Origin: Deltaproteobacteria bacterium
Lineage (GTDB): Bacteria > Desulfobacterota_B > Binatia > UBA9968
Assembly: GCA_005879255.1 (NCBI GenBank)
Contig: VBKY01000177.1
Coordinates: forward strand, 1-35,581
Direction of reading: 5' to 3'
DNA length: 35,581 nt
The translations under genes and the position numbers were made by a program. Within the stretch, counting starts at the first letter, position 1; each line of letters begins with the position of its first letter. A model generated the notes under the pieces. The model ran no database searches. It saw only the letters and a list, made by a program, of their open reading frames with translations, and was not told where the DNA came from. Of this stretch, positions 8,777 through 17,605 are shown one piece after another.

Positions 8777-9451
8777 ATGGATTTTCAAGTCATTGTCAGG
8801 AACTTCAACTTTCTCATCCTCCAGGGTTTTTTCGGAGTCGGCGCCTTCGCCGGCGGCACTCTTCGACTCGCATTGCCAGCCATTGTCCTCGGTTTCATTC
8901 TAGGCACATGCATTGGAGTGGCACGTTTGGCGCGTTCGCGGTGGATTAATCTACCCGCCTTGATCTACGTCGAACTCTTTCGCGGCGTACCGCTAGTCAT
9001 GGTGATTTTCTGGTTTTGGTTTATCGTGCCCATGTTGGCCGGCAAATCACTTCCAGAGTACAGCGTCGCTCTCACTGCGTTTGTCATTTTCGAAGCCGCC
9101 TATTTAGCTGAAATTGTCCGGGCAGGAATTCAATCGGTTGCCCGCGGCCAGGTCGAGGCCGCTACCGCCACGGGACTGACCCGCGCTCAGATGATGCGCC
9201 ATGTGGTTTTACCGCAGGCGTTACGCAACATGATTCCCGCTTTGGTGACGCAATTCATCGTGCTGTTAAAGGACACTTCGTTGGCGTCGATCATCGGCTA
9301 TGTCGACCTCACCAAAGCCGCGCAGATCGTCAACAATCGAGAAATCCGCCCATTCGAATTATATCTATTCATCGCCGTCGTGTATTGGCTCTGCAGTTAC
9401 GCGATGTCAAAGCATGCGAGCTATCTCGAGTCACGGATCGGCAAACAATAG
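8777..9451 (+). CDS. gltK: Amino-acid ABC transporter permease (GltK type)
   Basis: Second permease of the transporter. It contains YVELFRGVPLVMVIFWFWFIVP and the EAA loop EIVRAGIQSVARGQVEAAT, both typical of GltK. I use ATG at 8777, two bases after the preceding stop; a TTG at 8771 that overlaps the stop is the alternative and would add two residues. 224 residues. The gene closes the four-gene transporter operon; the next gene belongs to a different pathway and has its own candidate promoter. Confidence 0.91.
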   Translation: MDFQVIVRNFNFLILQGFFGVGAFAGGTLRLALPAIVLGFILGTCIGVARLARSRWINLPALIYVELFRGVPLVMVIFWFWFIVPMLAGKSLPEYSVALTAFVIFEAAYLAEIVRAGIQSVARGQVEAATATGLTRAQMMRHVVLPQALRNMIPALVTQFIVLLKDTSLASIIGYVDLTKAAQIVNNREIRPFELYLFIAVVYWLCSYAMSKHASYLESRIGKQ

Positions 9452-9499
9452 TTTCGCATCAGGTTCGGTACACCGAGATTCGCGGCAACCTAGGTTTCG

Positions 9500-9529
9500 T
9501 TGACGCATGTCCCGGGAATAGATTAAAAT
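9500..9529 (+). promoter_or_regulatory. Candidate sigma-70-type promoter for the FkbM gene
   Basis: TTGACG at 9500-9505 and TAAAAT at 9524-9529, separated by 18 bases, about 120 bases before the GTG start of the methyltransferase. Each box differs from the E. coli consensus at one position. Sequence-only prediction; the host's own promoter preference is unknown. Confidence 0.35.
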
Positions 9530-9649
9530 TCGGGTTTTGAATGGCTATAATCGGCGATTCGTTGTTCGAAAGACAGGCTTGAGGCTCTATTTGTCACGCT
9601 TCCGAAAATCCATAGGACAGAAAAATCACTGAAAATTGAAGGGATCAAG

Positions 9650-10615
9650 GTGCTCCACTTGAAGGCGCTCAAACTATCACTTGTGGCATTTCTAACCTTG
9701 AGTTTCTGCGTCGTGAGCCTCTACCTCGTCGATCGCGAACGATTCTATTTTAATTACCGCTGCTGGCAGCAAGCCGTTACGCTCTCATCATGTTTTCGTC
9801 ATGGTCATTTTGACTTCGTCGCTGATTTAGATGGGGTTCGTTATGAAGGCAACACGGGCAATTTCGTCGATAGCTATATTTTCTTTTATGGCGCGTTCGA
9901 GAGGCCGATTTTATATTTCCTGCGGGATACGATGAAATCGGCGCACTCCGATCACGGAGTCTTCTTGGATATCGGGGCCAACACCGGGCAACATTCCCTA
10001 TTCATGTCCAAGTACGCAAAAGAAATCCACGCATTTGAGCCGTGGCAGCCTGTTATCAAAAGGTTTCAGCGAATGGTGGAGAACAATCACATCAAAAATA
10101 TCGTGATCCACCCTTTCGGGTTAGGCAACGAGAATTCGAAGAAGCCGTTTTATAAACCACCCGATTTCAATCTTGGAACGGGCTCCTTCGTTGAGGACTT
10201 CAAAGAGAGTAACTCCTATGCGGGGGAACTCGATATTCGTATTGGCGACGACGCGCTTGAAAAAGCGCGCATAACGTCCGTAGCTCTGATTAAAATGGAT
10301 ATTGAGGGTTACGAAAAGCTGGCATTAAAAGGTCTGCATCGAACGATGCAAGTATATCGACCCATCGTTGAATTTGAGCTTACCATCGATGCCAAAAGTG
10401 CCGTGAGCATAAAAAGCAAGGATGAGCTGGTTTCTCTTTTTCCCGAGGGATACGAGTTTTTGGTTTTTTCCGATAAAAATAACGCGTCTACGGGAGAGTA
10501 TTTCTTAGAACCGATCACTGAGGCACTGCGGTTCGACAAGGCGCAAGCGTACGATATGGTCGCCTATCCGATAGAAAAGAAAAAGGCCATTCCGTTAAAA
10601 AGCCCTCAACCCTAA
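9650..10615 (+). CDS. FkbM-family SAM-dependent methyltransferase, membrane-anchored
   Basis: Predicted O-methyltransferase of the FkbM group, which methylates sugars, glycolipids or secondary metabolites. The SAM-binding motif I DIGANTGQHS is near residue 107, the acidic residue after motif II is in HAFEPW, and the family segment IKMDIEGYEKLALKG is present further on. A single hydrophobic helix at residues 8-27 suggests anchoring to the inner membrane. Start is GTG 9650, preceded by GAAGGGA. The 321 residues are somewhat richer in Lys and Asn than the neighbours, and the DNA looks more AT-rich, which could indicate separate ancestry. It sits alone between the transporter and the ornithine-cyclodeaminase gene, with no other glycan genes beside it, so its acceptor cannot be guessed. 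Confidence 0.85.
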   Translation: MLHLKALKLSLVAFLTLSFCVVSLYLVDRERFYFNYRCWQQAVTLSSCFRHGHFDFVADLDGVRYEGNTGNFVDSYIFFYGAFERPILYFLRDTMKSAHSDHGVFLDIGANTGQHSLFMSKYAKEIHAFEPWQPVIKRFQRMVENNHIKNIVIHPFGLGNENSKKPFYKPPDFNLGTGSFVEDFKESNSYAGELDIRIGDDALEKARITSVALIKMDIEGYEKLALKGLHRTMQVYRPIVEFELTIDAKSAVSIKSKDELVSLFPEGYEFLVFSDKNNASTGEYFLEPITEALRFDKAQAYDMVAYPIEKKKAIPLKSPQP

Positions 10616-10871
10616 CGTCCTTTTTTCGGCCGACGCCGGGAAAATATGGTTCCTTTTCAAGGACGGAAGGCAGGCGTTTTTTCTCGATCATTGCTAATTC
10701 ACTTTCCGCTTTTGACGATCATGTGAAGTCGGCTCCTTCCATATTGACGCCCTCACTGCCGCAGGCTAGAGTCAAATAACATCACACTTAGCCACCGCTG
10801 CGAGTCGATTTCCTTTGGCACTGCCGACAGCGGTCGGCTCGTCACTATCTTTTTCTTGCCCTTGAGCCAAA

Positions 10872-11822
10872 ATGCTTTTCCTAAAGAACACGCCTATCAA
10901 CCAGATCCTCTCGTTGCATGAGATGATCGAGACGATTGAGGACACGCTTAAGGAACTCGCGGCGGGTCGCGGCTTTGACTTGCCGCGCCGTCGAATCCAT
11001 CATCCGAATCAGATGATTTTCGGCCTCCTGCCGGGCTCCGTGCATGGCGCCATGGGTGCTTACCTTCAGACTGATTTGGATCGGCAGATTCATCACGAGA
11101 CGGTGATCTTATACAGCGTCGAGACGGGTGAACCACTTATCCTGTATCAAGACTGTTCGATCAATGAGTATCGAACCGGCGCCGCCGGTGCCATTGGCGC
11201 CAAGTATTTGGCCCGCGCCGATGCCGGCAGTGTGGTCGTATTTGGCAGCGCAGTCCATGCGAAAACTCAGCTCAAAGCAGTTGCCGAAGTCAGAAACCTG
11301 ACGCACGCTGTGGTCTTCAGCCCAACGCCGGCGCACCGAAAGTCCTTTGCCGAAACACTTAGCCAAGAGCTTAAGTTTCCCGTCGTGGCAGTGGCAAACG
11401 CTGAAGAAGCGGTGGAAAGCGCCGATATCGTCATTACCGCGACTAGTTCGCGGACGCCGGTTTTCGATGGCAACTGGGTGAAACAAGGCACCCATATTAC
11501 ATCCATAGCCAACGGCGATAAGACACGGACTCGGCGGGAAATCGATGAAACCACGATCCGCCGAGCTAACCCAATTTTTGTGACTTCCAAGGAGACCGTG
11601 TGTGTCAACGAGAGCGATGTCTTTCGCGCGGTCAGGGACCGAGTGACTTCCTGGGATCGGGTTCACGAAATATCCAGTCTGCTACTCGGCACGGTTGCCG
11701 GCCGAACTGACGATAGGCAAATTACTCTCTTTAAACTCCAGGGAACTGGTATAATGGACGTCGCGATTGGACTGCGGGCCTACGAAAAACTGAAAAGCAG
11801 CAAGCTGGTGCAGCAATTATGA
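10872..11822 (+). CDS. Ornithine cyclodeaminase / mu-crystallin family protein
   Basis: NAD(P)-dependent enzyme of the ornithine cyclodeaminase, alanine dehydrogenase and ketimine reductase group. The substrate part carries EYRTGAAGAIGAKYLAR, a family hallmark, followed by the dinucleotide-binding segment SVVVFGSAVHAKTQL, where the usual GxGxQA reads GSAVHA. IVITATSSRTPVF and ITSIANGDKTRTRREID match later conserved parts. 316 residues is normal. The actual substrate (ornithine, alanine, a cyclic ketimine) cannot be read from sequence. It lies 27 bases before sthA and probably shares its transcript; a link through NAD(P)H balance is possible but not shown. Confidence 0.85.
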   Translation: MLFLKNTPINQILSLHEMIETIEDTLKELAAGRGFDLPRRRIHHPNQMIFGLLPGSVHGAMGAYLQTDLDRQIHHETVILYSVETGEPLILYQDCSINEYRTGAAGAIGAKYLARADAGSVVVFGSAVHAKTQLKAVAEVRNLTHAVVFSPTPAHRKSFAETLSQELKFPVVAVANAEEAVESADIVITATSSRTPVFDGNWVKQGTHITSIANGDKTRTRREIDETTIRRANPIFVTSKETVCVNESDVFRAVRDRVTSWDRVHEISSLLLGTVAGRTDDRQITLFKLQGTGIMDVAIGLRAYEKLKSSKLVQQL

Positions 11823-11849
11823 TCTTACCCAAAGAGAGAGGACAAAAGC

Positions 11850-13274
11850 GTGGCCCACTATGACATGTTGGTGATCGGCTCCGGCCCGGCCGGTCAGAAG
11901 GCGGCAATTCAGGCCGCGAAGGTCGGCAAGAAAGTCGGTATAATCGAACGCAAAAAAGTTGCCGGTGGCATTTGCATCAACATCGGCACTATTCCGAGCA
12001 AATCATTGCGCGAGGCGGTCATGTTCCTTTCCGGTTTCCGCCAGCGCAATCTCTATGGCGCCAGCTACCGGGTCAAAAAGGACATTACCTTCGAGGACCT
12101 CGCCCAGCGTTGCGACCATGTGGTCAAAGCCGAGCAAGAGATCATCCAAAACCAACTGATAAGAAATTCCGTTGATTTCATCATCGGCACGGCCTCTGTG
12201 ATCGACCCGCACCGCATCGCGATCAAGCAGGATTCCGAATCCAATGAACACACGGCGGATTACATCGTGATTGCCGTGGGAACCGAGGCCGCCCGCCCGC
12301 CGGAGATTCCCTTTGATGGCGAAACCGTTATCGATAGCGACGGATTGCTTTCGCTAAAACAGCTGCCAAAATCCTTGACCATCGTGGGCGCCGGAGTGAT
12401 CGGCTGCGAGTATGCATGCATCTTGGCCACCCTCGGGATTCCGGTCGTGTTGGTGGAGCGGCGACCCCGGCTGCTCGAATTCGTCGACAGCGAGATCATC
12501 GAATCGCTACAATACCAGATGCGCAATATCGGCGTTACCTTGCGCCTCAACGAAGAGGAATTGCCCGACAAATCCGTCGTGCTGCAACTTAAGAGCGGCA
12601 AGCAAATCCGCGCGCCATTGCTTGTGTATTCGGCGGGTCGGATCGGCGCGACCAAAAACCTCGGCCTCGAACAGATCGGCATTCAACCCGATGACCGTGG
12701 CCGTTTGAAAGTCAATGAAAACTTTCAAACCGCGCTTCCGCACATATACGCGGTCGGCGATGTGGTGGGTTTCCCGGCGCTCGCTTCGACTTCCATGCAG
12801 CAAGGACGCCACGCCGCTTGTCATGCCTTCGGTTTGGCTTGCGAGACTTCCTCTCATCTTTTGCCTTACGGCATCTACACGATCCCGGAAATCTCGATGG
12901 TCGGGCGCAATGAAGACGAGCTCACGCGCGACGGCGTGCCGTATGAGATCGGCGTTGCCCGCTACCGCGAGATCGCCCGCGGTCAAATCATCGGCGACAC
13001 CGTCGGCATGCTCAAGTTACTTTTCCACAGCGAAACGCGAGAGCTTCTCGGCGTGCATGTGATCGGCGAAGGCGCCACGGAACTGGTCCATATCGGCCAG
13101 GCGGTGATCGCCCATGGCGGCAAGCTTGACTACTTTATCGATACAGTTTTCAATTACCCAACATTAGCCGAGTGCTACAAAGTCGCCGCTCTCGCAGCGC
13201 TGAACAAATTTTCCAGCAATGGCGCCGCCAGCTGCAACGTTGAGATGAACGAGCGCCAACAACGCAGCGAATAG
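11850..13274 (+). CDS. sthA: Soluble pyridine nucleotide transhydrogenase
   Basis: FAD protein that moves hydride between NADPH and NAD+ in the cytoplasm. N-terminal FAD motif VIGSGPAGQKAA, then GGICINIGTIPSKSLREA: the second Cys of the disulfide reductases is replaced, leaving the GTIPSK form diagnostic of SthA. The second nucleotide-binding motif is VGAGVIGCEYA, and the C-terminus carries YGIYTIPEISMVG, HVIGEGATELVHIGQA and FNYPTLAECYKVAAL. 474 residues. GTG start at 11850 is preceded by AGAGAGAGGAC. It converges with the PPOX gene, 81 bases between stops, with nothing recognisable there. Confidence 0.94.
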   Translation: MAHYDMLVIGSGPAGQKAAIQAAKVGKKVGIIERKKVAGGICINIGTIPSKSLREAVMFLSGFRQRNLYGASYRVKKDITFEDLAQRCDHVVKAEQEIIQNQLIRNSVDFIIGTASVIDPHRIAIKQDSESNEHTADYIVIAVGTEAARPPEIPFDGETVIDSDGLLSLKQLPKSLTIVGAGVIGCEYACILATLGIPVVLVERRPRLLEFVDSEIIESLQYQMRNIGVTLRLNEEELPDKSVVLQLKSGKQIRAPLLVYSAGRIGATKNLGLEQIGIQPDDRGRLKVNENFQTALPHIYAVGDVVGFPALASTSMQQGRHAACHAFGLACETSSHLLPYGIYTIPEISMVGRNEDELTRDGVPYEIGVARYREIARGQIIGDTVGMLKLLFHSETRELLGVHVIGEGATELVHIGQAVIAHGGKLDYFIDTVFNYPTLAECYKVAALAALNKFSSNGAASCNVEMNERQQRSE

Positions 13275-13355
13275 AAACCTGCCATTCCTACAGCAGAGGA
13301 CGGCTCCGGTGCCGACGAAATGAGCCGCTTCGCACTGACGTGTCTGCCCAGGTCA

Positions 13356-13751
13356 TCACCCCGAGGTTGAAACCTTATCCGGCCGAATCTTGTAGATCAC
13401 TCTCACTTCCGCGGGACTTCGAAAGGGATAGCGCTCTTTGCCCAGATATTTTTTTGCCAGCGCGTCAATGTGGGCGTCGGCGCCGTTTTCGGTGATCTCG
13501 GCTACCTCTCCTCGAATGGCAAGATAGCGATAAGGATTATCCGGGTCCTGGATGGAGAGTGCGACCCGCTTGTCGCGACGCATGTTCTTGTCTTTCACTC
13601 GTCCTTTCGCGGAATTTACTCGAACATAGGCGCCGTCGTAATCGACCCACACGGGCGTGACCTGAGGGCTTCCATCAGCCATCAACGTAGCCAAGTGAGC
13701 GAAAGCAACCTTTGAAAAGAGATCCTTGAATTGCTCGGGAATCGTCGCCAT
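13356..13751 (-). CDS. PPOX-class, probably F420-dependent, flavin-fold oxidoreductase
   Basis: Small split-barrel protein of the pyridoxamine-phosphate-oxidase-like superfamily, closest in style to the Rv1155-type F420-binding group. Recognised from FAHLATLMADGSPQVTPVWVD, followed by DKNMRRDKRVALSIQDP and RYLAIRGEVAEI. ATG 13751 is chosen because a perfect AGGAGGA lies upstream and the family starts there; the open frame continues to 13790. The product has 131 residues. It lies 32 bases downstream of the gph-like gene on the same strand and is probably co-transcribed. Cofactor (F420, FMN or heme) is inferred from family only. Confidence 0.85.
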   Translation of the reverse strand: MATIPEQFKDLFSKVAFAHLATLMADGSPQVTPVWVDYDGAYVRVNSAKGRVKDKNMRRDKRVALSIQDPDNPYRYLAIRGEVAEITENGADAHIDALAKKYLGKERYPFRSPAEVRVIYKIRPDKVSTSG

Positions 13752-13783
13752 GATTGTCCTCCTATCCTGATTGAGCTCCTGGT

Positions 13784-14431
13784 TCAGCAAAAATAGTCTG
13801 ACAGCTCCGCGATACTATCGATCATAACATCCGGTTTTGCGGCAATTAAGTCATCCTTCGTACCCAGACCGTAGGTAACGCCACACGTGATAACTCCGGC
13901 GCGTTTGCCCGCTTCGATGTCGGTATCGCCGTCGCCGACTATCAGCGCCCTTGCGGCGGGAACCTGAAAACGCTCCAAGACCGAATTTAGCAACGCTGGA
14001 TGCGGTTTTTTTTCGGCAGCGCTGTCGCCCCCCAAGATAGCATCGAATTGATTTTCGACGTCCAAGCCGCGCACCACCGCCACTGTGAGCCGGTGCATTT
14101 TGTTGCTCACCAACACGCGCCGCTTGCGGCGAAAATGATCAAGTACATCGTGAACGCCCGGATAAAGAACCGTTCTGTCGAGCAGGTGCATCTCATAGCG
14201 TTCGAGGAAGATGCCCATGACTTCGTGAAAATGATCCGGATATTCCTCCGGCAGCGAATATTTGAGCATGTGCTCCACACCTCGTCCGACGTGGGCGTAG
14301 ACTACCTGTTCCGCTAGCGGCGCGAGGTTGAAATGCGATCGGGTGTAATTAACCGCGTCGGCGAGATCGTGCCCGGTATCCGCGAGCGTGCCATCGAGGT
14401 CGAACATGATCAGATCCACCGGTCTTTTCAT
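13784..14431 (-). CDS. gph: Phosphoglycolate phosphatase-like HAD hydrolase
   Basis: HAD phosphatase with all catalytic motifs: motif I MFDLDGTLADT (Asp11 and Asp13), motif II RVLVSNK, the Lys of motif III in EKKPHPALL and motif IV ALIVGDGDTDIEAGKRAG. The helical cap after motif I and the overall 215 residues fit Gph, which dephosphorylates 2-phosphoglycolate in the cytoplasm. Other small phosphomonoesters are possible. No strong ribosome site. It is divergent from the binding-protein gene at 14558, with 126 bases between the starts. Confidence 0.85.
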   Translation of the reverse strand: MKRPVDLIMFDLDGTLADTGHDLADAVNYTRSHFNLAPLAEQVVYAHVGRGVEHMLKYSLPEEYPDHFHEVMGIFLERYEMHLLDRTVLYPGVHDVLDHFRRKRRVLVSNKMHRLTVAVVRGLDVENQFDAILGGDSAAEKKPHPALLNSVLERFQVPAARALIVGDGDTDIEAGKRAGVITCGVTYGLGTKDDLIAAKPDVMIDSIAELSDYFC

Positions 14432-14557
14432 CGTGAATGATTGAAATTGAAATCCATCGCGAAGTCAACGCGGCGGCAAGAGTCTTTGCTCCAAGTGCAT
14501 GACTGTTGTAACTTGGTTTGCATCGTCCCGTACTGACAACTTACGCGGAGGTCATGA

Positions 14558-15556
14558 ATGAGCCGAAAACATTGCCTTCTTGTCGCCACATTTGCGATTA
14601 CGTTCTTTTGGTTGGCGGCACAGCGATCTACCGCCGCAGATAAGTTAAACACCTCGTATATCTCAACCACCCCCGGTTCATCCTCCGTCCTGTGGGTTGC
14701 CAAAGACGCAAGAATTTTCGATAAGCACGGCATCGATGCCACGATTATTTTTATTTCCGGAAGCGTGCGCGGCATTCAGGCGATCCTCGCGGGCGAGATT
14801 CCGATCGGCGAAGGCGGCGGACCCGGCCTGGCCAGCGCACGGCTCGCCGGTGGCGACGTCGTGGCCATCGCCGGCAACGTCAACGTACTTCCGTATTATC
14901 TCGTTTCACATCCGAGCATCAAAAAACCCGAGGACTTGCGAGGCAAAATCGGCGGCACTCATATTGCCGGCACCACAGCCGAGTTCGCGCTCAAAGTAGG
15001 GCTCAAAAAAATCGGCTTGGATCCGCTAAAGGACGTCAATCTGCGTGTCATCGGTGGCGCCATCGAGCGTATGGTCGCGCTCGAGAAGGGCATCGTCCAA
15101 TTCACGGTGGTTACCGAGGCCGGCAAGGCTATCGCGGAGAGGCTCGGCTATCCCACCGTCGTCGACATGGTCTCGCTGCAAATTCCGTTTCCTCAGAACG
15201 GTATCTACACATCGACAAAACTGATCCGAGATAATCCTGAATTTGTGCGGCGCTACCTGCGCGCCTACGTCGAAGCGATCCATTACTTTAAGACCCACAA
15301 AGACGAAACGATCAGGATCATGCGCAAGTATTCCCGCCTCGAGGATCGAAGAGTTCTTGAAGAAGCTTGGGACTGGCACTCGCGTTTTATGCCCGAAGCG
15401 CCGTATCCGCCGGCCGACGGTTATCAGCTGGTTCTCCAAGATATCGCTGAGAAGAATCCGAAGGCGGCGCAAGCCAACGTGAAAGATTACATCGATACGC
15501 GCTTTGTCAAGGAGTTGGAAGATTCGGGGTTCATCAAAGGATTGTACCGCAAGTAG
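14558..15556 (+). CDS. NMT1/THI5-like ABC transporter periplasmic binding protein
   Basis: Periplasmic receptor of the SsuA/TauA/ThiY-like class. Signal peptide to about residue 27 (RSTAADK), then the typical start of the first lobe with LWVAKDARIFDKHGIDATIIF, and KPEDLRGKIGGTH in the hinge region. The C-terminal part has FVRRYLRAYVEAIHYFKTHKDE, common in this family. GGAGG precedes the ATG; an earlier ATG four bases upstream is out of frame. 332 residues. No ATPase or permease gene is adjacent, so the transporter partner is elsewhere or the protein works alone. Ligand unknown; sulfonates, nitriles, aromatic acids and pyrimidines are ligands of relatives. Confidence 0.88.
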   Translation: MSRKHCLLVATFAITFFWLAAQRSTAADKLNTSYISTTPGSSSVLWVAKDARIFDKHGIDATIIFISGSVRGIQAILAGEIPIGEGGGPGLASARLAGGDVVAIAGNVNVLPYYLVSHPSIKKPEDLRGKIGGTHIAGTTAEFALKVGLKKIGLDPLKDVNLRVIGGAIERMVALEKGIVQFTVVTEAGKAIAERLGYPTVVDMVSLQIPFPQNGIYTSTKLIRDNPEFVRRYLRAYVEAIHYFKTHKDETIRIMRKYSRLEDRRVLEEAWDWHSRFMPEAPYPPADGYQLVLQDIAEKNPKAAQANVKDYIDTRFVKELEDSGFIKGLYRK

Positions 15557-15578
15557 GTGTGTCAGAATTATATTGACA

Positions 15579-15672
15579 GTTCCAATCGTTCCACAGGTTC
15601 CAGCCGTTCCAGTCGTGCGAAGAGCGCTTCCGAAACTATTGGAACGGTTGAAACTCCTGGAACGAATGGAAC
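15579..15672. repeat. 33-bp-arm inverted repeat built from 9-bp GTTCCANNN units
   Basis: Left arm 15579-15611 and right arm 15640-15672 are reverse complements at 27 of 33 positions, with a 28-base spacer. Each arm is four 9-base units: GTTCCA starts at 15579, 15588, 15597 and 15606; TGGAAC/TGAAAC starts at 15640, 15649, 15658 and 15667. It fills the gap between two convergent genes, so the RNA hairpin could end transcription from both sides, although no T-tract follows directly. It may equally be a mobile or microsatellite-derived palindrome. Confidence 0.8.
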
Positions 15673-15676
15673 GCTT

Positions 15677-16132
15677 TTAGAGCTTTTCCCGCGAAGCTTC
15701 GAGCGCCTGATGCATCGGCTCGATGTCGATGACCAGCGACGATAGCTGCAACTTTTCTTCGCGGAGCTTTTCCGGCACCTGGCACACCACTTCCTCTTCT
15801 AAAACGTGATAGACGGGGATCTTGAGTGCGACGCCGGCAAGAGGTCCGGCGTAACTCGGGTCGCCCTCGGTCACCGTTTCGGCAAAGACTTCGACGCCGT
15901 TGGCTTCGCCGTTGCCCAACACGACTGTCAAATTTTCCGGACCATACTGATCCGCCAGGCGCTTGATGACTCCTTGGTTTTCAAAGTTCATCGCGCCTGC
16001 GGCGGTTCAGACGAAACACTCAGTCACCTGGAAAACCACCTCGTAGCCGGCCCCCTCGAGGCATTCGGCGATGATTGGTCCAGGCACGCCATCCCGTTCG
16101 CCGATGGCGATAATTTTTTTTCCTTTAACCAT
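15677..16132 (-). CDS. grdA: Glycine/sarcosine/betaine reductase selenoprotein A (UGA-decoded)
   Basis: Protein A of the glycine reductase complex; it carries the carboxymethyl-selenoether intermediate between protein B and protein C. Reading from ATG 16132 (CGGAGGT six bases upstream) gives [19 protein letters not shown], then ECFV, an in-frame TGA as codon 42, then [11 protein letters not shown] and the rest of the protein to a TAA at 15677. C39-x-x-U42 matches the CxxU redox motif of known GrdA, and [18 protein letters not shown] and [15 protein letters not shown] match the family body. Length 151 with Sec, close to the 157 or so of clostridial GrdA. A plain ORF call would start at Met48 (15991) and lose the active site. 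It lies ten bases after grdC. Confidence in family and Sec decoding is high; catalytic role in this host depends on genes not in the window. Confidence 0.93.
16007..16009 (-). other. Selenocysteine UGA codon of grdA
   Basis: TGA on the minus strand at codon 42, in the conserved context C-F-V-U-T-A-A-G-A-M. Bacterial SECIS elements lie just 3' of the UGA. Here a short CGCC-GCA-GGCG inverted repeat (16004 down to 15994) is visible, but it is too small to be called a SECIS with confidence without folding. Confidence 0.9.
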
Positions 16133-16142
16133 CTGACCTCCG

Positions 16143-17603
16143 TTAAACTTCATTGCGATCGACGAGAAAAGAGCAGCCGTCCGAAAGTTGCGTCATGCGG
16201 CCCAGGAACAAGCTTCCTTTAGCGATCAGTAAAGCGTTGCTAATCGTACCGCTCTTCAAGGCCTCCAACGCGTGTCCTAAGTAAACAATTGCAGAGGGGA
16301 TATGCCCCTGCGTCGGCGCATAGCCTACCATGCCCCGCGCGCGGACAAAATCCTGCATCTGGTTCTTGCCAATCAGGCCACGCATCACGGCAAGCGCCGC
16401 CAGCGTCAAATAATTTGTTCGCGGCACATCACCGCTACCCGAGGGCACGGTGATTTCCGGATTGTGCAGCTCCACCCCATAGCGGTCGACGTCGGTCAAA
16501 TTCATCCCCATCTTCGCCAGCGGCTTTTCCGCCAGATATTCCGCCATCGCCTGAGGTAATGCTCCCGCGCGCACCGGGTGAAACGCAGCGGAATCCAGCC
16601 GCATGCAAGTTTGATTGGGCTTCGCTGGAGCGAGGATAACGGCGAAGCTGCCGAGAACATCCTCCAGCACGGGCATGTTATTTTTGAGATGAGATTCGAA
16701 TTTCATGCCGAGCTTGGCCAGCGATCCGCCCGCGACCACTGCTACCTTCCGGGCGACTCCGGAGTGAATCAAGCTCGCACCATGCACCATTGCGTACATC
16801 GGCCCAGCGCAGAATGCTTTCACATCCGACCCCGCCGCGTTGATGCAGCCGACATCCTCGGCGATCGCTTTGGCTAAATTTCCGCCGCCGCGATTATAGC
16901 GGTCGCCCACGGCCTCTTCCGAGCAGCTGATCACGTAATCGATTTCCCCGGGGTCGACGCCAAGTCCACTCAGGGCCGAGCGTAATGAATGCCCGGCGGT
17001 AACTTTAGCCGACAAATTCTCCAGCAGCACGTCAGCGGTCAAATTGGTGTCCTCGGCGTGGCCGGATTCGAAGGCGCCTATCAACCGCTCGCCAGAATAT
17101 AGAGGTAGCGCACCCTTTTCACAGAGCACTTGAATTTCCGCCAACGGTCGCCGCTTTGGCGCTCGGCCGATCGCATGCCGGGCACCGCGCTCGCGACACC
17201 AATTTTCTTCTAACGCAACGAGATCAAACTGATCCGCGCCCGCGAGCAGCGCGTAAAACTCGTCTTGATCGACAAGGTCGCCGAACCGGCCCATCGGAGT
17301 CGCGCCTTCGATCAGTCTTTCATACCACGGCTTGGGCAGATCGCCGAGTTTTTCGGGCGCGATATTGCCGATGTAAACCTGATGCGGCGCGTAAGCCGTC
17401 ACCGCATCGAAATCGCGCAGCCGCTTTGCCAACTGCTCGCCCAGCGCGGGGTTGGCGCGAATTTCGCGCGACGGCTTCGAACCATAACGCACCAAGTCGG
17501 GCACATGCGCCAGCGAATAGAAAACACCTTCAATCCCAACCCGCGATGGTCTCACGTTTTCTTTGAATTCACTCACGCCTGTGGCCTCGTCCCTCTCGCC
17601 CAT
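16143..17603 (-). CDS. grdC: Glycine reductase protein C beta subunit (thiolase/FabH-like fold)
   Basis: Protein C releases the acetyl group from selenoprotein A and yields acetyl phosphate. Strong matches to Grd[12 protein letters not shown] near the N-terminus, [19 protein letters not shown] with a thiolase-type Cys265, [30 protein letters not shown] and [19 protein letters not shown], ending with [15 protein letters not shown] [16 protein letters not shown] place the start at ATG 17603, two bases after the macro-domain stop, giving 486 residues against about 510 in clostridia; a GTG about 24 bases further in is possible. The open frame continues upstream to 17837 but that part only overlaps the macro gene. 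grdA follows directly. GrdD, the other protein C subunit (PlsX-like), is not in the window. Confidence 0.93.
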   Translation of the reverse strand: MGERDEATGVSEFKENVRPSRVGIEGVFYSLAHVPDLVRYGSKPSREIRANPALGEQLAKRLRDFDAVTAYAPHQVYIGNIAPEKLGDLPKPWYERLIEGATPMGRFGDLVDQDEFYALLAGADQFDLVALEENWCRERGARHAIGRAPKRRPLAEIQVLCEKGALPLYSGERLIGAFESGHAEDTNLTADVLLENLSAKVTAGHSLRSALSGLGVDPGEIDYVISCSEEAVGDRYNRGGGNLAKAIAEDVGCINAAGSDVKAFCAGPMYAMVHGASLIHSGVARKVAVVAGGSLAKLGMKFESHLKNNMPVLEDVLGSFAVILAPAKPNQTCMRLDSAAFHPVRAGALPQAMAEYLAEKPLAKMGMNLTDVDRYGVELHNPEITVPSGSGDVPRTNYLTLAALAVMRGLIGKNQMQDFVRARGMVGYAPTQGHIPSAIVYLGHALEALKSGTISNALLIAKGSLFLGRMTQLSDGCSFLVDRNEV

Positions 17604-17605
17604 TC

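Noticed and set aside
10617..10680. Possible terminator after the FkbM gene
   Set aside because: GTCCTT/AAGGAC and CGCC/GGCG pairs have loops of 40 bases or more; the T-runs alone are not enough.
15677..15991. Short 104-codon gene starting at Met 15991
   Set aside because: The same frame continues upstream through a UGA into the conserved GrdA N-terminus with a good ribosome site, so this is only the C-terminal part of a selenoprotein, not a separate gene or a pseudogene.
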